Source: Amphiura filiformis (taxonomy: Eukaryota; Echinodermata; Ophiuroidea; Amphilepidida; Amphiuridae). From it: a stretch of 64,000 bases of DNA. Under the pieces are notes generated by a model. The model had not been told where the DNA came from. It did no database searches and saw only the letters and a list, made by a program, of their open reading frames with translations. The stretch is from NCBI RefSeq assembly GCF_039555335.1, contig NC_092628.1, positions 71,825,706-71,889,705 of the forward strand, read 5' to 3'. This document shows positions 1-13,600 of the stretch, piece after piece. Position 1 is the stretch's first letter, and each line of letters begins with the position of its first letter. A program made the position numbers and the translations under genes.

Positions 1-402
1 TTGGAGAGTTTGCGAAATGCCGTTTAGACATACTTCGACTTCTTCGTCAACTTTAGGCCTATTCATTATACATTCATCGTGTTCATTGCTGGGTGTCATA
101 AGTTAAAGTTTCACAGTAGAGAGCTTTATCTTCCAAACGGCGAAGTAAACTACTTTATGCAAACTCTCCATTTATCCCTGGATGTCATACTCGTGCAAAT
201 TAAAGGATTGAAATGCTACAAAACTATATGGACGATAATAAAGATCACAAGGCTACTTGCAACAATGAAGTTGCACAATGTCACTTTTTAGACATAATTT
301 AATCAGTAAAGTTAGTCAAAAATACCTTGAATCAATTAAAGTCAAAACATCATTTCAGTCATTATACAAAATAACACAAAATATCGATGCTTTTATTTTT
401 AG
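1..402 (+). other. Intron 3' end of the first SLC26 gene
   Basis: No coding potential is convincing here. The stretch ends in a T-rich tract and an AG acceptor at 401-402. By comparison with the complete neighbour copy, it is the 3' part of the intron that precedes coding exon 10. Confidence 0.6.
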
Positions 403-3400
403 TGTGCTTTGGCAGTGATGATTATCGTAGCTATGCGTGGTATATTTCGCCATTTTGCAGATTTACCTAAGTTGTGGAAAGTATCTTTGGTTGATTTTGT
501 AAGTATATGCATGGGAAGATCGCAAAGGTTATCAAAGACTTAAAGACTTACACATCCACATGCACCCCCTCACACCCATGCACCACTCCAGACCACACAC
601 GCGCACACAGCGACAACGCCAGGTAAATAGTTATATTGAATCAATACACGTGTATCTGCTATGCACGCCGCTATATAACAATATACAAAATAGAATTGAC
701 ATTTCTATACGCTCCTAATCAATGATAACTACCCTATTGTTAGTAACGACCAAACAATAAAAATCCTACATGGTCGAGGCAACAAAATAAGCAGTGTCTC
801 ACCGTCCTTTAGAAGACCTGAACGATTAAACCACTTGGTGGCAATGAGATAATTTGAAGTATCCGCTCGCGCTATTGTCCTTTCCAGGTAAGGCTAAGGG
901 AATTGGGCAGCCGAGTTGTGCACTAGCGTAGAGTGGTGTAGCTGCTATTTGATATTCAGACATAAGGTCTTTGGATACCGGGGTAGAAAATGATGAATAT
1001 CTCCCATCATTTTTGGTTTCTATAAAAACCAACTGTAAGGCTTGCACTTGAATATATGTATTGAAAGAAAAAGATAATCTTAAGTGTGCGTATTGAATAC
1101 CAACCGTGCGTTTTGAAATCAAAAACTTACCAAAATTTAGATTTTATATGTGGAGAACAAAAAAATGACTGCTGCCCTCGTTCGTCAACACTCAGGGTTA
1201 CGGAACATAATACGGTACTAGCGCAGTGTAGACCACTGGCGGAGGTAGTCTAAAGCAGATGACGTACCAGGGCGAGGCTCACTGACATCTACAGAGGTCA
1301 ATGACCAGGCTATTGTCAATAGCCTTAGTCGGAGGTCCCTCGGCCCATAGTCTCAAAACTATCAAACAGGTCGGAAGAAAATGGCCATGTGTGGCTGTTG
1401 AAGAACTGCCATCATGGGGATTTTTGCCATGAAGATATCGGGGCGATGACACTGTGACGCACACCACCACGCAACTGCGCGTTTTGCAATGATAACAATC
1501 GACGTATCAGACCGTAAAATCGCGCTGAGCTCATGGATCATGCATAAAGCAAAAGCAAAAACGAAACAATATATAAAGACAGAAACAAAAACCGAAAGTA
1601 TTGAACAAAAAACCAAAACCCAAAAAATAAACACAACATAAAAATCCTGCCAATTATTTGCCGTTTGCATACATGTACATAAAATAAGAATACATGATGT
1701 ACATTTTATTCATACCTCAGTATGTACACAAATCAACAACATTTTTAAATATCGTCCAACTCTTTTTTGCAGCTAATTTGGGTGGTCGCGTGGTTAGGTG
1801 TAATTCTACTTGGTGTCCATATAGGATTATACATCGGTATTGCATTTTCATTATTATCGGTGATAGTAAGAATGCAGAATCCTAAAACGTCATTAATGGC
1901 TCGTGTTAAAGGAACAGGGATATACAGAGAAGAAAGCAAGATCAAATCGGTAATTTCTAGTAATTTTCTAATAATCTACACTCTTAAAAATATTTTACTC
2001 AAGTTGAGTAAAAAGGTCACAAAATCAACAAATTGAGTAAAAAAATTACTCAAATTGAGTAAATGATACCCAACATTGAGCTCATATTAATAAATAATAC
2101 TCTCAATGTTGGGTACTATTATTAATAGTATTTACTCACTTTGTTGAGTTGTGACCTTTTTACTCAAGTTGAGTAAAATATTTTGTGTAGTGCTGATAAA
2201 TGGTACAATGTAACGTTAAGAATATTTTGTAGAGAATATGGGCAGCAAATAGATAACGACAACGCAGCCATAAGACAGCATGAACTAGTATCTGCTTCCA
2301 AGATGTTAAGTTATTGTTGCCGCCAATCAGCGGTAGCCATGATAGCAGCAGTAACAAATATGGCATTGTTATTCCACCTTGTTCATATTATCATCTACAA
2401 AATCATCATCAATAAGATTGAAAACGACAACAACAACATCAAAAAACAATACCACCACTACCACCGTGCATCTATCTCCACCTGAAATCAGACAAGTTTC
2501 ATAGTAACGTACCTTTACCAGGCGAAGGTGTACCTTTTACAACGCGCGTGCAAACACTTGTATAGAACTATAATCGTATAAACATTTTTATCTTGAACTC
2601 TTAATCTTGTTTGTATTCATCAATTTATTTTCAATCTTTTTCTAGGCAGCTGAGGATCTTACAGGGATAAAGATATTCCGTTTTTCTTCTTCTCTGTGTT
2701 TTTTTAATGTCGATTTCTTCAAGAAATCACTCTATTCTAAAATCGGGATAAATCCACGGAACATGACTACAGAGACGAAAGTAGGTTGAAGCTGTGAAAT
2801 ATATATTTTAGCCTAGTATAATACCTATATATAATACCTCAAAAATAATACACTCAAAAATAATAAGCAGTTTTTATGATTCTTACCGTACTTTGCTTGC
2901 TGAATCGGACGTTCGTAAATGAAAAAAAAAACGCACACAAAAAGAACCCCATTTTGTTGCCATGAGGCAGAATTTTAAGTCAATGTCAATAAAAATCAAA
3001 CGAAACAGACATAAATATTCTGAAGAAAAGTATCAACAAAACAAAAACAAACAAACACAGCACCCATGCTCGTATATTGGGGGCCTTTGGGAGCGCGAGC
3101 CCCCGTGTTTAAAGCAGGTGGAAAGGAAGGGGCGGCAGAAGAAGAAGTGGCGGGAAAAAAATTTAATAAAAAAAGGGCGGAAAATTGTCAAAAAAATTCT
3201 AGCGCTTATTATCCTTTTTTTTTACTCTTCACTTTTTAAAAAAAAAAAAAAAAAAATTGCAAACCTTTTCTGGCTGTTGAAGGGGCGGCAACATTCACTT
3301 TTACTCCAGCCTCACGAGTAGGAGCGGCCTGGGTATACGCCACCAAACACAAATTATTGACAACCATATAAATTCGTGTGTAGTGAAGTTTTGGAACATA

Positions 3401-4096
3401 ACAGTCTGATATTTTTAAAAACACTTCACGTCTTTTCATGTTTTTTACAGGAAACTAGCAGTATGACAGAATCGGAAAAAGGAGACAATGTGACTAGTTC
3501 AGTTCCCATCCATAGCATCGTGATTGATTGTAGTATGATGGCGTTTATTGATATTGATGGCATGCAAACACTACAAACTATTGCAATTGAATGTACCAAA
3601 TTGGGCATCACTGTGCTCTTCGCTAATGCAAGTCGTAAGTTGACATAATGCATTGAAAGAGTTCGCGAAGTTATTTGCCTGCTCTCATAATCATCCACGA
3701 CCGACTGTCTGGGGCACATATCCTTCCATAGCAGTATCTGAGTATTCAATCAGGGAAGGCAGAGTGCCCCCCCCTGACAAAAAAGAAAAGAAAAAAGTGC
3801 CCCTCTGACCAAAAATGAAAGAGAAAATCTGGAGGGTAAAGGAAAAGAAAGGGGCAAGGAGGCCCTTTTCCACCAAAGCCAAAGCAAAATGTCAAAAGAT
3901 AGATTAATACCCTTTATGTACCCGTTCGTTGTTCTCTTTTCTCTCTCAACTTTTAGGCAGGATACAAAACACACTCAAGAATTCCGATGTTATGAACTCC
4001 ATGGATCAAATCCGTCTGGATCAGATGTTTGTTACTTTGCACGACGCTGTAGAATATGCACTGACGACTGGAAATGAAAAGAACCGAACCAAATAG
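403..4096 (+). CDS. SLC26A: SLC26/SulP anion transporter, copy 1, 3' half only (window edge)
   Basis: Five coding exons, 403-498, 1773-1949, 2646-2780, 3451-3634 and 3957-4096, join to 243 codons plus a TAG stop. All have GT/AG borders and phases matching copy 2. The first two exons encode the last membrane segments of a SulP permease (a segment starting [13 protein letters not shown], then [20 protein letters not shown]), and the next three encode the cytoplasmic STAS domain (core [19 protein letters not shown], end [10 protein letters not shown]). SLC26 proteins exchange or conduct anions such as sulfate, chloride, bicarbonate or oxalate across the plasma membrane, and STAS helps folding and regulation. 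Which anion this one moves cannot be read from the sequence. The upstream exons lie left of the window. Copy 1 lacks five codons (STDQT region) present in copy 2 before the STAS core, and stops early because of a 7-base length change in the tail. It may be functional, since the lost tail is poorly conserved. Confidence 0.9.
1991..2180. mobile_element. Palindromic MITE built of ACTCAA/TTGAGT words
   Basis: The ends are near-perfect inverted copies of a roughly 30-base arm (TATTTTACTCAAGTTGAGTA at 1991, with its complement ending at 2180). A second inverted pair (TACCCAACATTGAG and CTCAATGTTGGGTA) lies nearer the centre at about 2085. The whole 190 bases can fold into one hairpin. It sits in an intron of SLC26 copy 1. 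Confidence 0.7.
3752..3890 (-). repeat. Fragment of the CAGTGGCG/CAGGGGCG hAT-type MITE family
   Basis: Reads in reverse as the same C/T-rich text (fragments of GGGGCACTT and TTTTTGTCAGAGG) found at 8675-9034, 16714-17112 and 35092-35504. It is intronic, in the last intron of SLC26 copy 1. No target duplication is visible. Confidence 0.5.
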
Positions 4097-4320
4097 GTCT
4101 GAAAACAACAGATGAAGAATTGAATCACGGGGGAAAACATGAATCTTACAATGTAGGTAATAGTGATGTTGACCCCGTGACCCGCGGGGAAGAAGAAACT
4201 ATCATTTCTCCTCAGAATGCCGAATTGGATCCGGCCGGTTCATCGTGTATAAATGATGCTTATGATGTTGGGGATGACAATCAGGAAAGCAATATCGACA
4301 GTGAAGATACTAACTTCTAG
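4097..4320 (+). other. Out-of-frame remnant of the ancestral acidic SLC26 tail
   Basis: After the TAG stop of copy 1, a 66-codon open frame (4120-4320) in another phase matches by DNA the tail of the complete copy. It is rich in Asp, Glu, Asn and Ser and ends SEDTNF. The shared anchors on either side of the break differ in spacing by 7 bases, so the frame was lost by an indel. It is now most likely 3' UTR. Confidence 0.65.
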
Positions 4321-4452
4321 GCTAACAACGTATATTTTTTTTTTCCAGTTCGGTGTAAGAACCGAACTTTAAAGCCATAATGTACGATCTAATCTTTAAA
4401 ATGACATTGGCCGTGAGACATTTTCGAGAGAATAAAATCATTACATGTTCAA

Positions 4453-4612
4453 TTCGCCGGCAGATCTCCTATGAGCTGTTATTGCGTGTGGTGTTGAACT
4501 CAACGACATGTAATCATGAGTGCGCGCTGGTTCGAATCCGAACGGTTCTGATTTTTTCTCTCCTTTATTATATAGTGCCAGTTTGTCTGAGCTCCATTTC
4601 TTTATCTTTAAA
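4453..4612 (+). repeat. Possible tRNA-derived SINE
   Basis: A good Pol III box B (GGTTCGAATCC at about 4528-4538) follows a weak box A-like stretch (TATGAGCTGTTATTGCG) at an acceptable distance. A T-rich tail region follows. No second copy in the window confirms the borders. Confidence 0.3.
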
Positions 4613-5374
4613 ATGAGTTTGGTCGATTTTTTTTTCAAACCTGATTTGTTGACATATAATGTTTACATAAGTCCCAACTTACACCTAATTGGATTCAGCC
4701 AAATTCATTGTGTTTTTTGGGACAACAGAGAAAGTTTGAATTTAAAGTCATAAATGCCTCGTCCTCTCGATATTCCGCTTTAAAACGTCTGAAAACGTAC
4801 AAAAAGCCTCAAATTTACGTCACACTGATGTTCTAATTGACCGAAAACCTCGACAATTGTTGATTTTCAATCAAATTGGTCAAAAAATGGATTTCAGCCA
4901 AAATCCAGAGAAACTTCGGATTATTTTGTGCAGTATTTAGTATCACTGGAGTTGATAGAAACATACATATGATGTAAATTTTATATAGGAAGTTTATGAT
5001 ATTAAAATATCGTACAAAATGGACCTTAAGGTGTATGGTATTAAATATGTTTCCCTAAAATGAGCGCAAAGGATGGTCGAACGATTACATGAAGCCATCT
5101 GGCGGTTGTTTGAGCGATTTACAGTGACTGGAAAAATAAATCAGGTGGGTGCATTTACAAATTATGTTCAATTTCAAACGATAGGACTTCCTTTGTTTTT
5201 GTTTTTGTTTTAGTACCAAGATTTGTAAAATAAAGAGGAATTCACGTGTAAATCAAAGAAGATTTTTCTCTCTTATATTCTTTCCTTAGAATTAAGACCC
5301 ATACTATTACGGATTAATTCCTACACCGGGTTTAATGGAACAAGACGGGTTTACTCCGGATATAAAACTGTACA
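4613..5374. other. Intergenic, nothing recognised
   Basis: This is AT-rich sequence between the two SLC26 copies with no splice-bounded coding block, RNA gene or bounded repeat that I can support. Confidence 0.5.
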
Positions 5375-6164
5375 TACTGCAGTTACTGTCCGTTTTTCTA
5401 TACACAATACACAGTGCTCTTTCCCATTGACGCGTGACCTCTACAAATAGCCCTACGTTAAAAGTATGGGGATATGACTAGTTAACGTCGCTGTGTGAAA
5501 AATAACCGGCCAATATTAAAAGTACTCTTCTAAAGTTCTAGAAAATATAGTTTTTTAACATGTCCTAAATTTTTAGCTAATTTAGATGTTTGGAAATATT
5601 CGTACTTTGGTGTTTTAGTTAATGTTATAGGTAATAGTACATTGCCTAGTTAACGTCGCTGTGTGAAAAATAACCGGCCAATATTAAAAGTACTCTTCTA
5701 AAATTCTAGACAATATAGTTTTGTAACATGTCCTAAATTTTTAGCTAATTTAGGTGTTTGGAGAGGGTCGCACTTTTGTGTTTTAGGAAGGACATGTAAA
5801 CGACAGATAACACCAAAAATATGAAGAAATTATTTCCAAACCGTGTTAAGTCAACAATCATTATGTTGCTCATTTTCAAGAATGCTGGTTTACGAAAGCA
5901 CGCCATTGTCTCATTTCGTGAACAAAGGTACACATACCATTGTTTCCTTTCGTTTCCTTTATAATCGGTTACCCAACTGAAGCTATGAATACCAGCTTTA
6001 TTGCGATATCGCACATGAAAACAGACACTTGTGCACAACCAGAGAAGATCCGATTTAATCAGTTGAGCTGTTTCAATGAGTGTTATCTTGGTTTAATAGC
6101 TTTTAATGGGGTTAAGTCCTGCAAAGGTCGAGATGAATTCTACTGTAGACATGACTGCATCATG
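5375..6164 (+). repeat. Dispersed repeat family A, copy 1, with internal duplication
   Basis: Aligns base for base over long stretches with 13039-13883: it begins TACTGCAGTTACTGTCCG and ends CATGACTGCATCATG. Within this copy a block of about 114 bases occurs twice (5479-5592 and 5648-5761), offset by 169. I see no coding frame and no terminal inverted repeats, so its class is unknown. Confidence 0.75.
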
Positions 6165-6420
6165 AAACAAATAATTTCTGTGTTGAATTTTATTGTCGCT
6201 TGTTTGGAGGTGTTGTGATTAGTATTGTTAAGTGACGTGACCCGCTTCAAGTTCACGTTTATGATATAAGTGTTAATAACATTGACACAAGATTTGGGCA
6301 TTATCTGAACTATCTGCCCACGACTCATTTAACTAAATAAACCTAGAGTCCATCAGAAACTCGTATCAAGACCGCTCCAAATGTTTTAATGTATCGCAGT
6401 ACGTTGAACTGTTACACGGT

Positions 6421-6840
6421 CGCATTCATAGGCGTAATCCCTAGGATTGGGCAATATTTTGATAAGGGGGATCATCCCCTCCTAATTGTAAAAAATAGCC
6501 TGAACATTGGGTTTCTGAGCAAATTAACTTCATATTCAGCCATTTTAGCATAAAAAGTGCCAATTTTGCGCGAATTTGATCCACTTTCCGCCATTATTTC
6601 AACATTTTAGCTTCAATATGGCAATATTTTTCGCGCCACCATATAAACCTATTCTGTCACCAAAAGGTGCTGTACTTCAAGAATTATTTTTCCAACCCCA
6701 TACCCCCATGGCAAAAAGAAATCTACACCACTGGTCGTTCCACCGCTTGTTCAATATGCAATCAACAAGAATGACCGGATTACGTATAACTTTCAATATA
6801 ATAGGGTTAGGGTTCGGAAAGTAGGGTTAGGGTTATGATT
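6421..6840 (+). repeat. Repeat family with a TAGGCG start, plus short telomere-like block
   Basis: Related in order and wording (ATAGGCG, ATCATCCCC, CATATT.GCCATTTTAGC) to 17172-17370. Its end holds two short runs of the vertebrate-type telomere word (AGGGTTAGGGTT at 6803 and again at 6823), too short to be a real interstitial telomere. Confidence 0.45.
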
Positions 6841-7679
6841 TATTATGCTGGTTTAATAGTATCGTGCCGCTTGATGACGATTTTTACCTTAGTACACAAT
6901 CAGTCCAGTAATGCCAGCGGGACCAGAGGCAAGCCGATGCATCGATGACTTCGGAATTGGATGGATATCGGTGTCAATCATGACAAAATATAAACCCAGC
7001 GAACTTCAAACCAACATGAACAGAGAGCATATACATAAAAATACACCTCATAGGGTGATGCCAGGCAAAAAGAGCGTTTATAGCCCTAACTCCCCCACCC
7101 CCCACAAAATTTGACATCGATAACAATTGCCACAAAGAGCAAACTTCGGGTCTTTGAGTACTTAGTATATAATTTACAAACTTTCTTTAAAGGAGTCTGT
7201 GAAATAAATATATTTTTGACAGAAACTAAAGGGGTCACTGAACATCGGGATCTTCAGCACCTTACCTGCGCGTACCGCAATGTAGAGGAACAATTTCAAC
7301 TGGGAACAAATTGCATCAGGTATCATGATGTGGATTGGTATAAAATATGCCATCACATGTATTGGACATCTGACATTATTATATAAGATACATTGAATAT
7401 TGAACCCTGGACTCTTTGCTATCTTGATACCACTTCATAATTCAAATTGCATGGTCATTGGTCAACATCATAAACAAGATAGTCCTTGTTGAGGGTAATA
7501 GAAGTTAATGAAAAGATGTTCAAGGAGTTTGTGTGTTCTATGAGACCGTGACCAAGTAGACTATTAACAGCGTTTATATGCATTCTCCAAACACTAACCT
7601 ATAGTTAGCTTTAGTATCCAAAGGTTTGTAAATGAATACGATTGAGGTGAATGAATGAGATACGAATGAACTAAAAAAC
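6841..7679 (+). promoter_or_regulatory. Upstream region of SLC26 copy 2
   Basis: This is the sequence immediately before the first coding exon of the complete SLC26 gene. It should hold the 5' UTR and core promoter, or the intron after a noncoding first exon. I see no defined TATA box or initiator that I would stand behind. Confidence 0.25.
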
Positions 7680-10600
7680 ATGTCAATCTCTAAAAGCAAC
7701 CCTGCACTGAATCGGAGACGCAGTTCCGTGGAGATCTCTCGACCAATCTTCACAGAAAATGCATTTCAACAAGATTTTCAACTTGAAAATGGATCTGCTC
7801 AGCAGGGCAACAGTACAAGCATCAAACACAAGATAATGAAAAACTTCACCGCTAAATCTGTCTTCAAGTTGGGGTACAGTTTGATTCCTGTGCTTAGTTG
7901 GTTGCCGAAATATGAAATCAAGAAAAACGCAATCGGTGATTGTGTCGCAGGTGTTACTGTGGGCATATCTCGAGTACCTATAGGTAAGTTGAATATAATC
8001 AGTTGTATCGACTTGCGCCTTACGGCTTACTTTAAATGATTTCTTGGAATCGCCCTGCCATCACTTGATTTAAAAGAACGACATGGCGTAAGGCGTATGG
8101 ACCATGTTGACAAATTGCAATCTTTATTCAAGCATTCAAGTCTTTGTTTAAAAATTTTGTTGTCAGACTTGTCCTGTCTTTGTGGTTATAATATAATACG
8201 TAAACAAAATTTGTCTTTTTATTTTCTTTCGGTATGTAGCAATGGCTTATGCTCTTCTGGCTTCACTTCCACCAGTATACGGCTTATATGCTGCTTTCTT
8301 CCCCTGTCTAATTTATACATTTTTAGGGACATCACGACACATTGCTTTAGGTAAGTTGATTCGAAGATATAACACTATACTCAGTTAGGGTTAGGTGACA
8401 TGTATAGATTATGTACCAATATGATGAAAATACGAGGAGGAACTATTTGTTTGTGGGCCATGTGAAAAGGCTGCTTTAAAGTCCTGACAATGGCCACGTT
8501 GTATATGTTTCTTAGCAAAAAAAAGTGCATTTTGGGTTTTGATGCTTTGAAATGGTTTCTCTCATTCTATGACATTTTTGTTGAAATATTACCAAAATCC
8601 ATCGGTATCGGTTTTTATAAATATTCGCCCTAATTCTAACTTTCAGCCTCGACATATTCGAGGCGCACGCAATGCAGGGGCTGCGTAGCCAGCTTTTCTT
8701 GGTCTTTTCCCGGTTGCATCATTTTGACTCGGTATAATCGGTGGGATATACACATAGACCGGTTTTTTAGAGAGACTGTACATGCCAAATCTTTGAGCTC
8801 CCAAAAACGCCTTTATTGGGACTTGTGCGCACGTAGCGAGAAAAATTTGGCATTTTCAATAGTACACTATTTTGGCCCATGATCGGGGTTGAATTTTGAT
8901 GAAAAAGGGCTCCTTGGGCCTTTTCTTTTCCGCCTTCCTAATTTTGTCTTTCATTTGTTTTGTCAGGAGTCACTTTTTTCTTTCATGTTTTGGCGGGGGC
9001 ACTCTGTCCACCCTGCCCCCGCTAGCTACGCTACTGGCGCACTGGCAATCAGTGGCGTAGCCAAGGGGGCCCCCGTGAGAAGTCTTGCCACCAGTCCCAC
9101 CACCCCCTGTTGGAGACCCTTTTTTGTAATTTTTAGCCCATTTTGACCATTTTCGTCAATGTAGTTTATTCCCCCCCCCCCGGAAATTTGCCTTGCCACC
9201 CCTCTGAAAAAGTCCTGTCTACGCCACTGCTGCCATTTTAAGGTATTTGTGGTTCAGTGCGTCAACATGATAAATTAGGGTAAAATGTCACATTTGTGGA
9301 CTTTGTCTGTAGCTATACGGAAACTTGTAGCTACATGCAATTGAACGGGGCTTCATATTGATCAACACTGTCCCTTTCTTCTCTTTTCCCAATGGTTTCT
9401 TATGAATAAATACCTAGTAAAATTTTTATTGACTTATCCTTCACTTTTAAACGGCGTTGTGAGATTTCACAAAGATTGCGCCCTCAATTTTTTTCAAACA
9501 TGTACGCAATGTTTGTCCAACTCCTAACAGCATCTGATTCACGATTTTGTAATGATGTTCCGGATCCAGAACTTTATTCCACAAACAGTTCAATAGCAGA
9601 TAAGCAAGATACCAATGTTACAGATTTGTGTCTATTCATTACTATACTGCTCGGCATTAGGCTCTTTGAGTCGAGTGCACAATCTATCAAAATAAGGCAA
9701 TGTTTTCTCATTTGATGAAATCAAAATTCGACCGGCGATCGACCGCCGGTTCAGGGCGATTCCGTCCGATTGGATCCGGTTTCTATTGTTATAAACAATG
9801 GAGCGCGGTTCAACCGCCGGCCAACCGGCGGTCAAGTTTTGAAGCCATCCCTAGAGCTCTTTAAAGCTATTCCTACATCTTTACGATATTGCTGATGGGA
9901 TCACTAAGATTGCCTTTTGTAAGTTGTGAATTGTTCTGTATTTATCCACGTTATCTAACATAAACTAATGAAAACCAGTGTATCAACAAACTGTATTGAT
10001 TTTGTTTTATACACAATCTGCCATTTAAAAAACTAGGTTATCAATCATACAGTATTATTGTATTGATAAACTGGCACTAGATAGTTTGTCTGCACTGAAT
10101 CCCGGGCATTGAATACATATTTTATCTTTCGATAAAAAGACAGGTTAAATTAATAGAGACAGAAATAAAAATTATCTTACCTGCACTCATAGAAATTGTT
10201 CGTTGGCATTACTCAGTAAGTTGATGTAAGTCGTTGCGTCAACTTTCCGAGTAATGCCAACGCGTACAATTTTGAGTAACGCTGACTCGATATCATTATG
10301 TTGGTCGCACTCATTTGCACTTACTTTATTGAGTTGTTACAACTCAGAAAATGAAACTAGCCTAGGTTAGCATAATATTCTAGAGGTGTGCTATATAAAA
10401 TTTTGCACTGATTACAAAAATAAATATTTGAATACTGCTAATTGTGCAGAAAATGATCCAATTACGTGAATTAAGTACCAAAGTACCAAATTAGAATAAC
10501 TCAAAACAATAAGTACCAGTAACTTAATATGAACGAGTTACATCAACTTACATGTTGAGTTACAATAACTCAAACTAATTGGTTCTTTGAACCTTGTTTA

Positions 10601-13600
10601 TTTTTCCCTGAACTTGAATTCAGAAGTTGGCAATACTTAAAAAGTTGACGCAACGACTTACATCAACTTTTTAAGTAAGTAGATTAGTTGACAGAACTTT
10701 GTGAGCTTTTTCAGCATTTTTTAAGTTCGGATAACTAAAATGAATTTTGTTTTGGCAACTGTTGCACTATTTTTGAGTTGTCCAAACTTACTCCTTTTGA
10801 ATTGCGCCAACAAGGCGAACAAGTCATTTCTATGAGTGTGTATAGTAGAAGTGACATCATAGGAGTAGATCCCGGGGATGCGATCATCAGTGGCGGCGCC
10901 AGGAAATTTTTCGGGGCGGGGTGGGGATTGAGGGGCAAAGTGAATTTCGGGGGGGCAAAATCAACAAATTTTGTGCAAAAATGTTTTTTGTAATTGTGGG
11001 TTTTTACTGGCAAAGCGTCATGACACAGATGGCAAGGCAGAGTGATCCACCCGTGCCGACGCCTTAGGTCAAGGTAGGTCAAGGTCTTGCGATTCTCGAA
11101 TTAAGGCCAATAATATATTAAAACAAAAAGTTTCGGGCGTTTTTCCCTCCCGAGAAAAATCATGCACATGGGGCGGAAATGACAACTCGCATATCAAGCC
11201 TCAGGATCTCCTTTATGGTACCCATACCGAGTGTGTCTTTTTGTCTAATTATTTGAGCGCCATCTCTAGTCATGCTCCCCTCCAGCCCACCTTAACCCGG
11301 GTGATTGGTGAATCAGTTAATGTCAGAGACTAATCTTTCATGATGCTCAGCGTAGCAGACAGCCAGGTGGAACTGGCTGCGAGGTCTTTGTCATACACTT
11401 GAGTCTACCCCATACCCACTATTCAAATGCAGTGATGAGAAAGCGGATGAATGTTTGATATTTGCCTCTACCGAGAACCTCTTGTACCAGAGACAAAACT
11501 CTTACTGAGCCACGCACTATATTCTCGTATCAAATACTTTCTCGCTTTTTCACATTAAACTTTAATCATTATTGGTTTTACTAGGAACTACTTAAATTAA
11601 ATCTATCTCAGAGGGAAGCGTGACGGTTGTGCGCAATTAAAACCGGTTTAACCCACCAGAGTCTGGTCCTAAGTCCAGAGACCTCACTACCTCAGAGAAT
11701 CAATTGATGCCTACCCAAGACAAGGAGATATGCAGTTCAAGAAATACTTCCCAAGAAGCTCCAAGACACCTTCAAAGAGGCCTTATAATGGAGTGCTCAT
11801 CTGTATAAGGGTGATATAAGGCTCCGAAGGTGACTGCGCTGGTACTCTACCAATGAATTACTTCTCTGTAAAACCCGTGCATCGTGTTTTGTCTTTTTTA
11901 GGTGCCGAAGCTGTGACTTCAATAATGGTTGCTGGTGTTTTGGATAATGTTATAGACCAGAAAGTAGGAACAACTAGTTCTACCCACTTCAATGATACAG
12001 TGGGAACAACTGAAACACCTATCAATGAGGAAGATATACGAATAGCTGCTGCAAGTAGTCTGCTGATGCTGGTGGCTTTGGTACAGGTATGTAAAAATCA
12101 AGGATTTGGGGACATGGGTGTCATTAGCTATGAAGAAAATGCAGGAAGGTATAAGAAAATGGAATAATACATGTTTCATAGTCAACATGTCTACAAGATT
12201 TCGAGGGCAGATTGACTTGAGTTTTAACCCTAACACAGTTTCTGCTTTTTGGCGCAGGGAGAGGAAAGAAGGAAGGAAACAAGAAAACAAGAAAGAAAAT
12301 GAAGAGAGAAGTTGTTTACTTTCGTCCGTTCTCGAACCACAGACTCCTCCGATGCCGCAGACAAGACCGGGGATAGCACGCCACGAGTGGCCCGGTCAGC
12401 GTTTTCATGTGTCTCGGCCTTTGTGCAATCGCATCACATGGTATGCTTGTGCTTGCAGTCGCTTTATTCTATGAGACTTTCTGGTGTTCACCACATCGCT
12501 TGGCAGCGAAATAATATTGCAGAGACCCACATTATCAAACATCTAATATCAATAAGCGGGTGTTTTAAAACGGGAAAGAACAAATAGGCAAACAGCAGTT
12601 TTAATACTGATCAATCAAATTTCATAGCTATTTTCTTCTTTACATTACGATCAATTCGTTGGCAGAGCTGGGCGATACACACGCAAACACAATATTACTC
12701 TCAAATTCATTACCTAATACCATAAAATATCTGGGACGGGATGGGACAATGCGTATAAAGCAACATACAGTACTACAAACGTAGACAAGATTTGAATTTG
12801 ATACGTGTGTCATTCAGTATAGTAACAAATACGTTCCACTTTTCAGATCGGCATGTTTGTTCTTCGAATGGGAATCATAACTACGTACTTTTCTGAGCCA
12901 TTGGTGAGAGGATTCACCACCGGGGCTTGTTGTCATATATTTACAAGTCAATTCAAAGAATTGCTTGGAATAAAGATACCAAAAATAAAGGACGACTATT
13001 TCGTACTACCCAAGGTATGTGGTCAACATTTAGAATCATACTGCAGTTACTGTCCGTTTTCCTATACACAATACACAGTGCTCTCACCATTGACGTGTGA
13101 CCTCAACAAATGATATATGTTGGGAGAATGGACACTTGCCTAGTTAACATCACTGTGTGAAAATAACCAGCCAATATTTTATTTATTCTCCAAAACTTCT
13201 AGCAAATATATTTCTCTAACATGACCTAAAATTACAGCTAGGTTAGATGTTCAGAAATGGTCGCACTTTTGTAAAATATGAGTGAGGGCAAGGCATAGCT
13301 AGCCAACTCCCCGTGTTAATTGAATGGAGATTTGACCGAAAATATTGGTATCGGACCGCTCACTTCTGAAGGATGCCACAAAAAAACGGTAAAAGCTACA
13401 TTTAAATTATTCTAAATAGGTTCTAGAAAATAAAGTTTTGTAACATGTCCTAAATTTTTAGGTAATTTAGATGTTTGGAGAGGGTCGCACTTTTGTGTTT
13501 TAGGAAGGATATGTAAACGACAGATAACACCAAAAATATGAAGAAATTATTTCCAAACAGTGTTAAGTCAACAATCATTATGTTGCTCATTTTGAAGAAT

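Noticed and set aside
6801-6835. Interstitial telomere repeat
   Set aside because: Only two pairs of TTAGGG-type units; short enough to arise by chance or belong to the surrounding repeat.
10892-11080. Another CAGTGGCGGCGCC MITE
   Set aside because: A left end is visible but no matching right end or duplication.
12106-12474. Frames continuing from SLC26 exon 3 into intron 3
   Set aside because: The donor at 12087 and the phase-matching exon at 12847 explain the gene without them.
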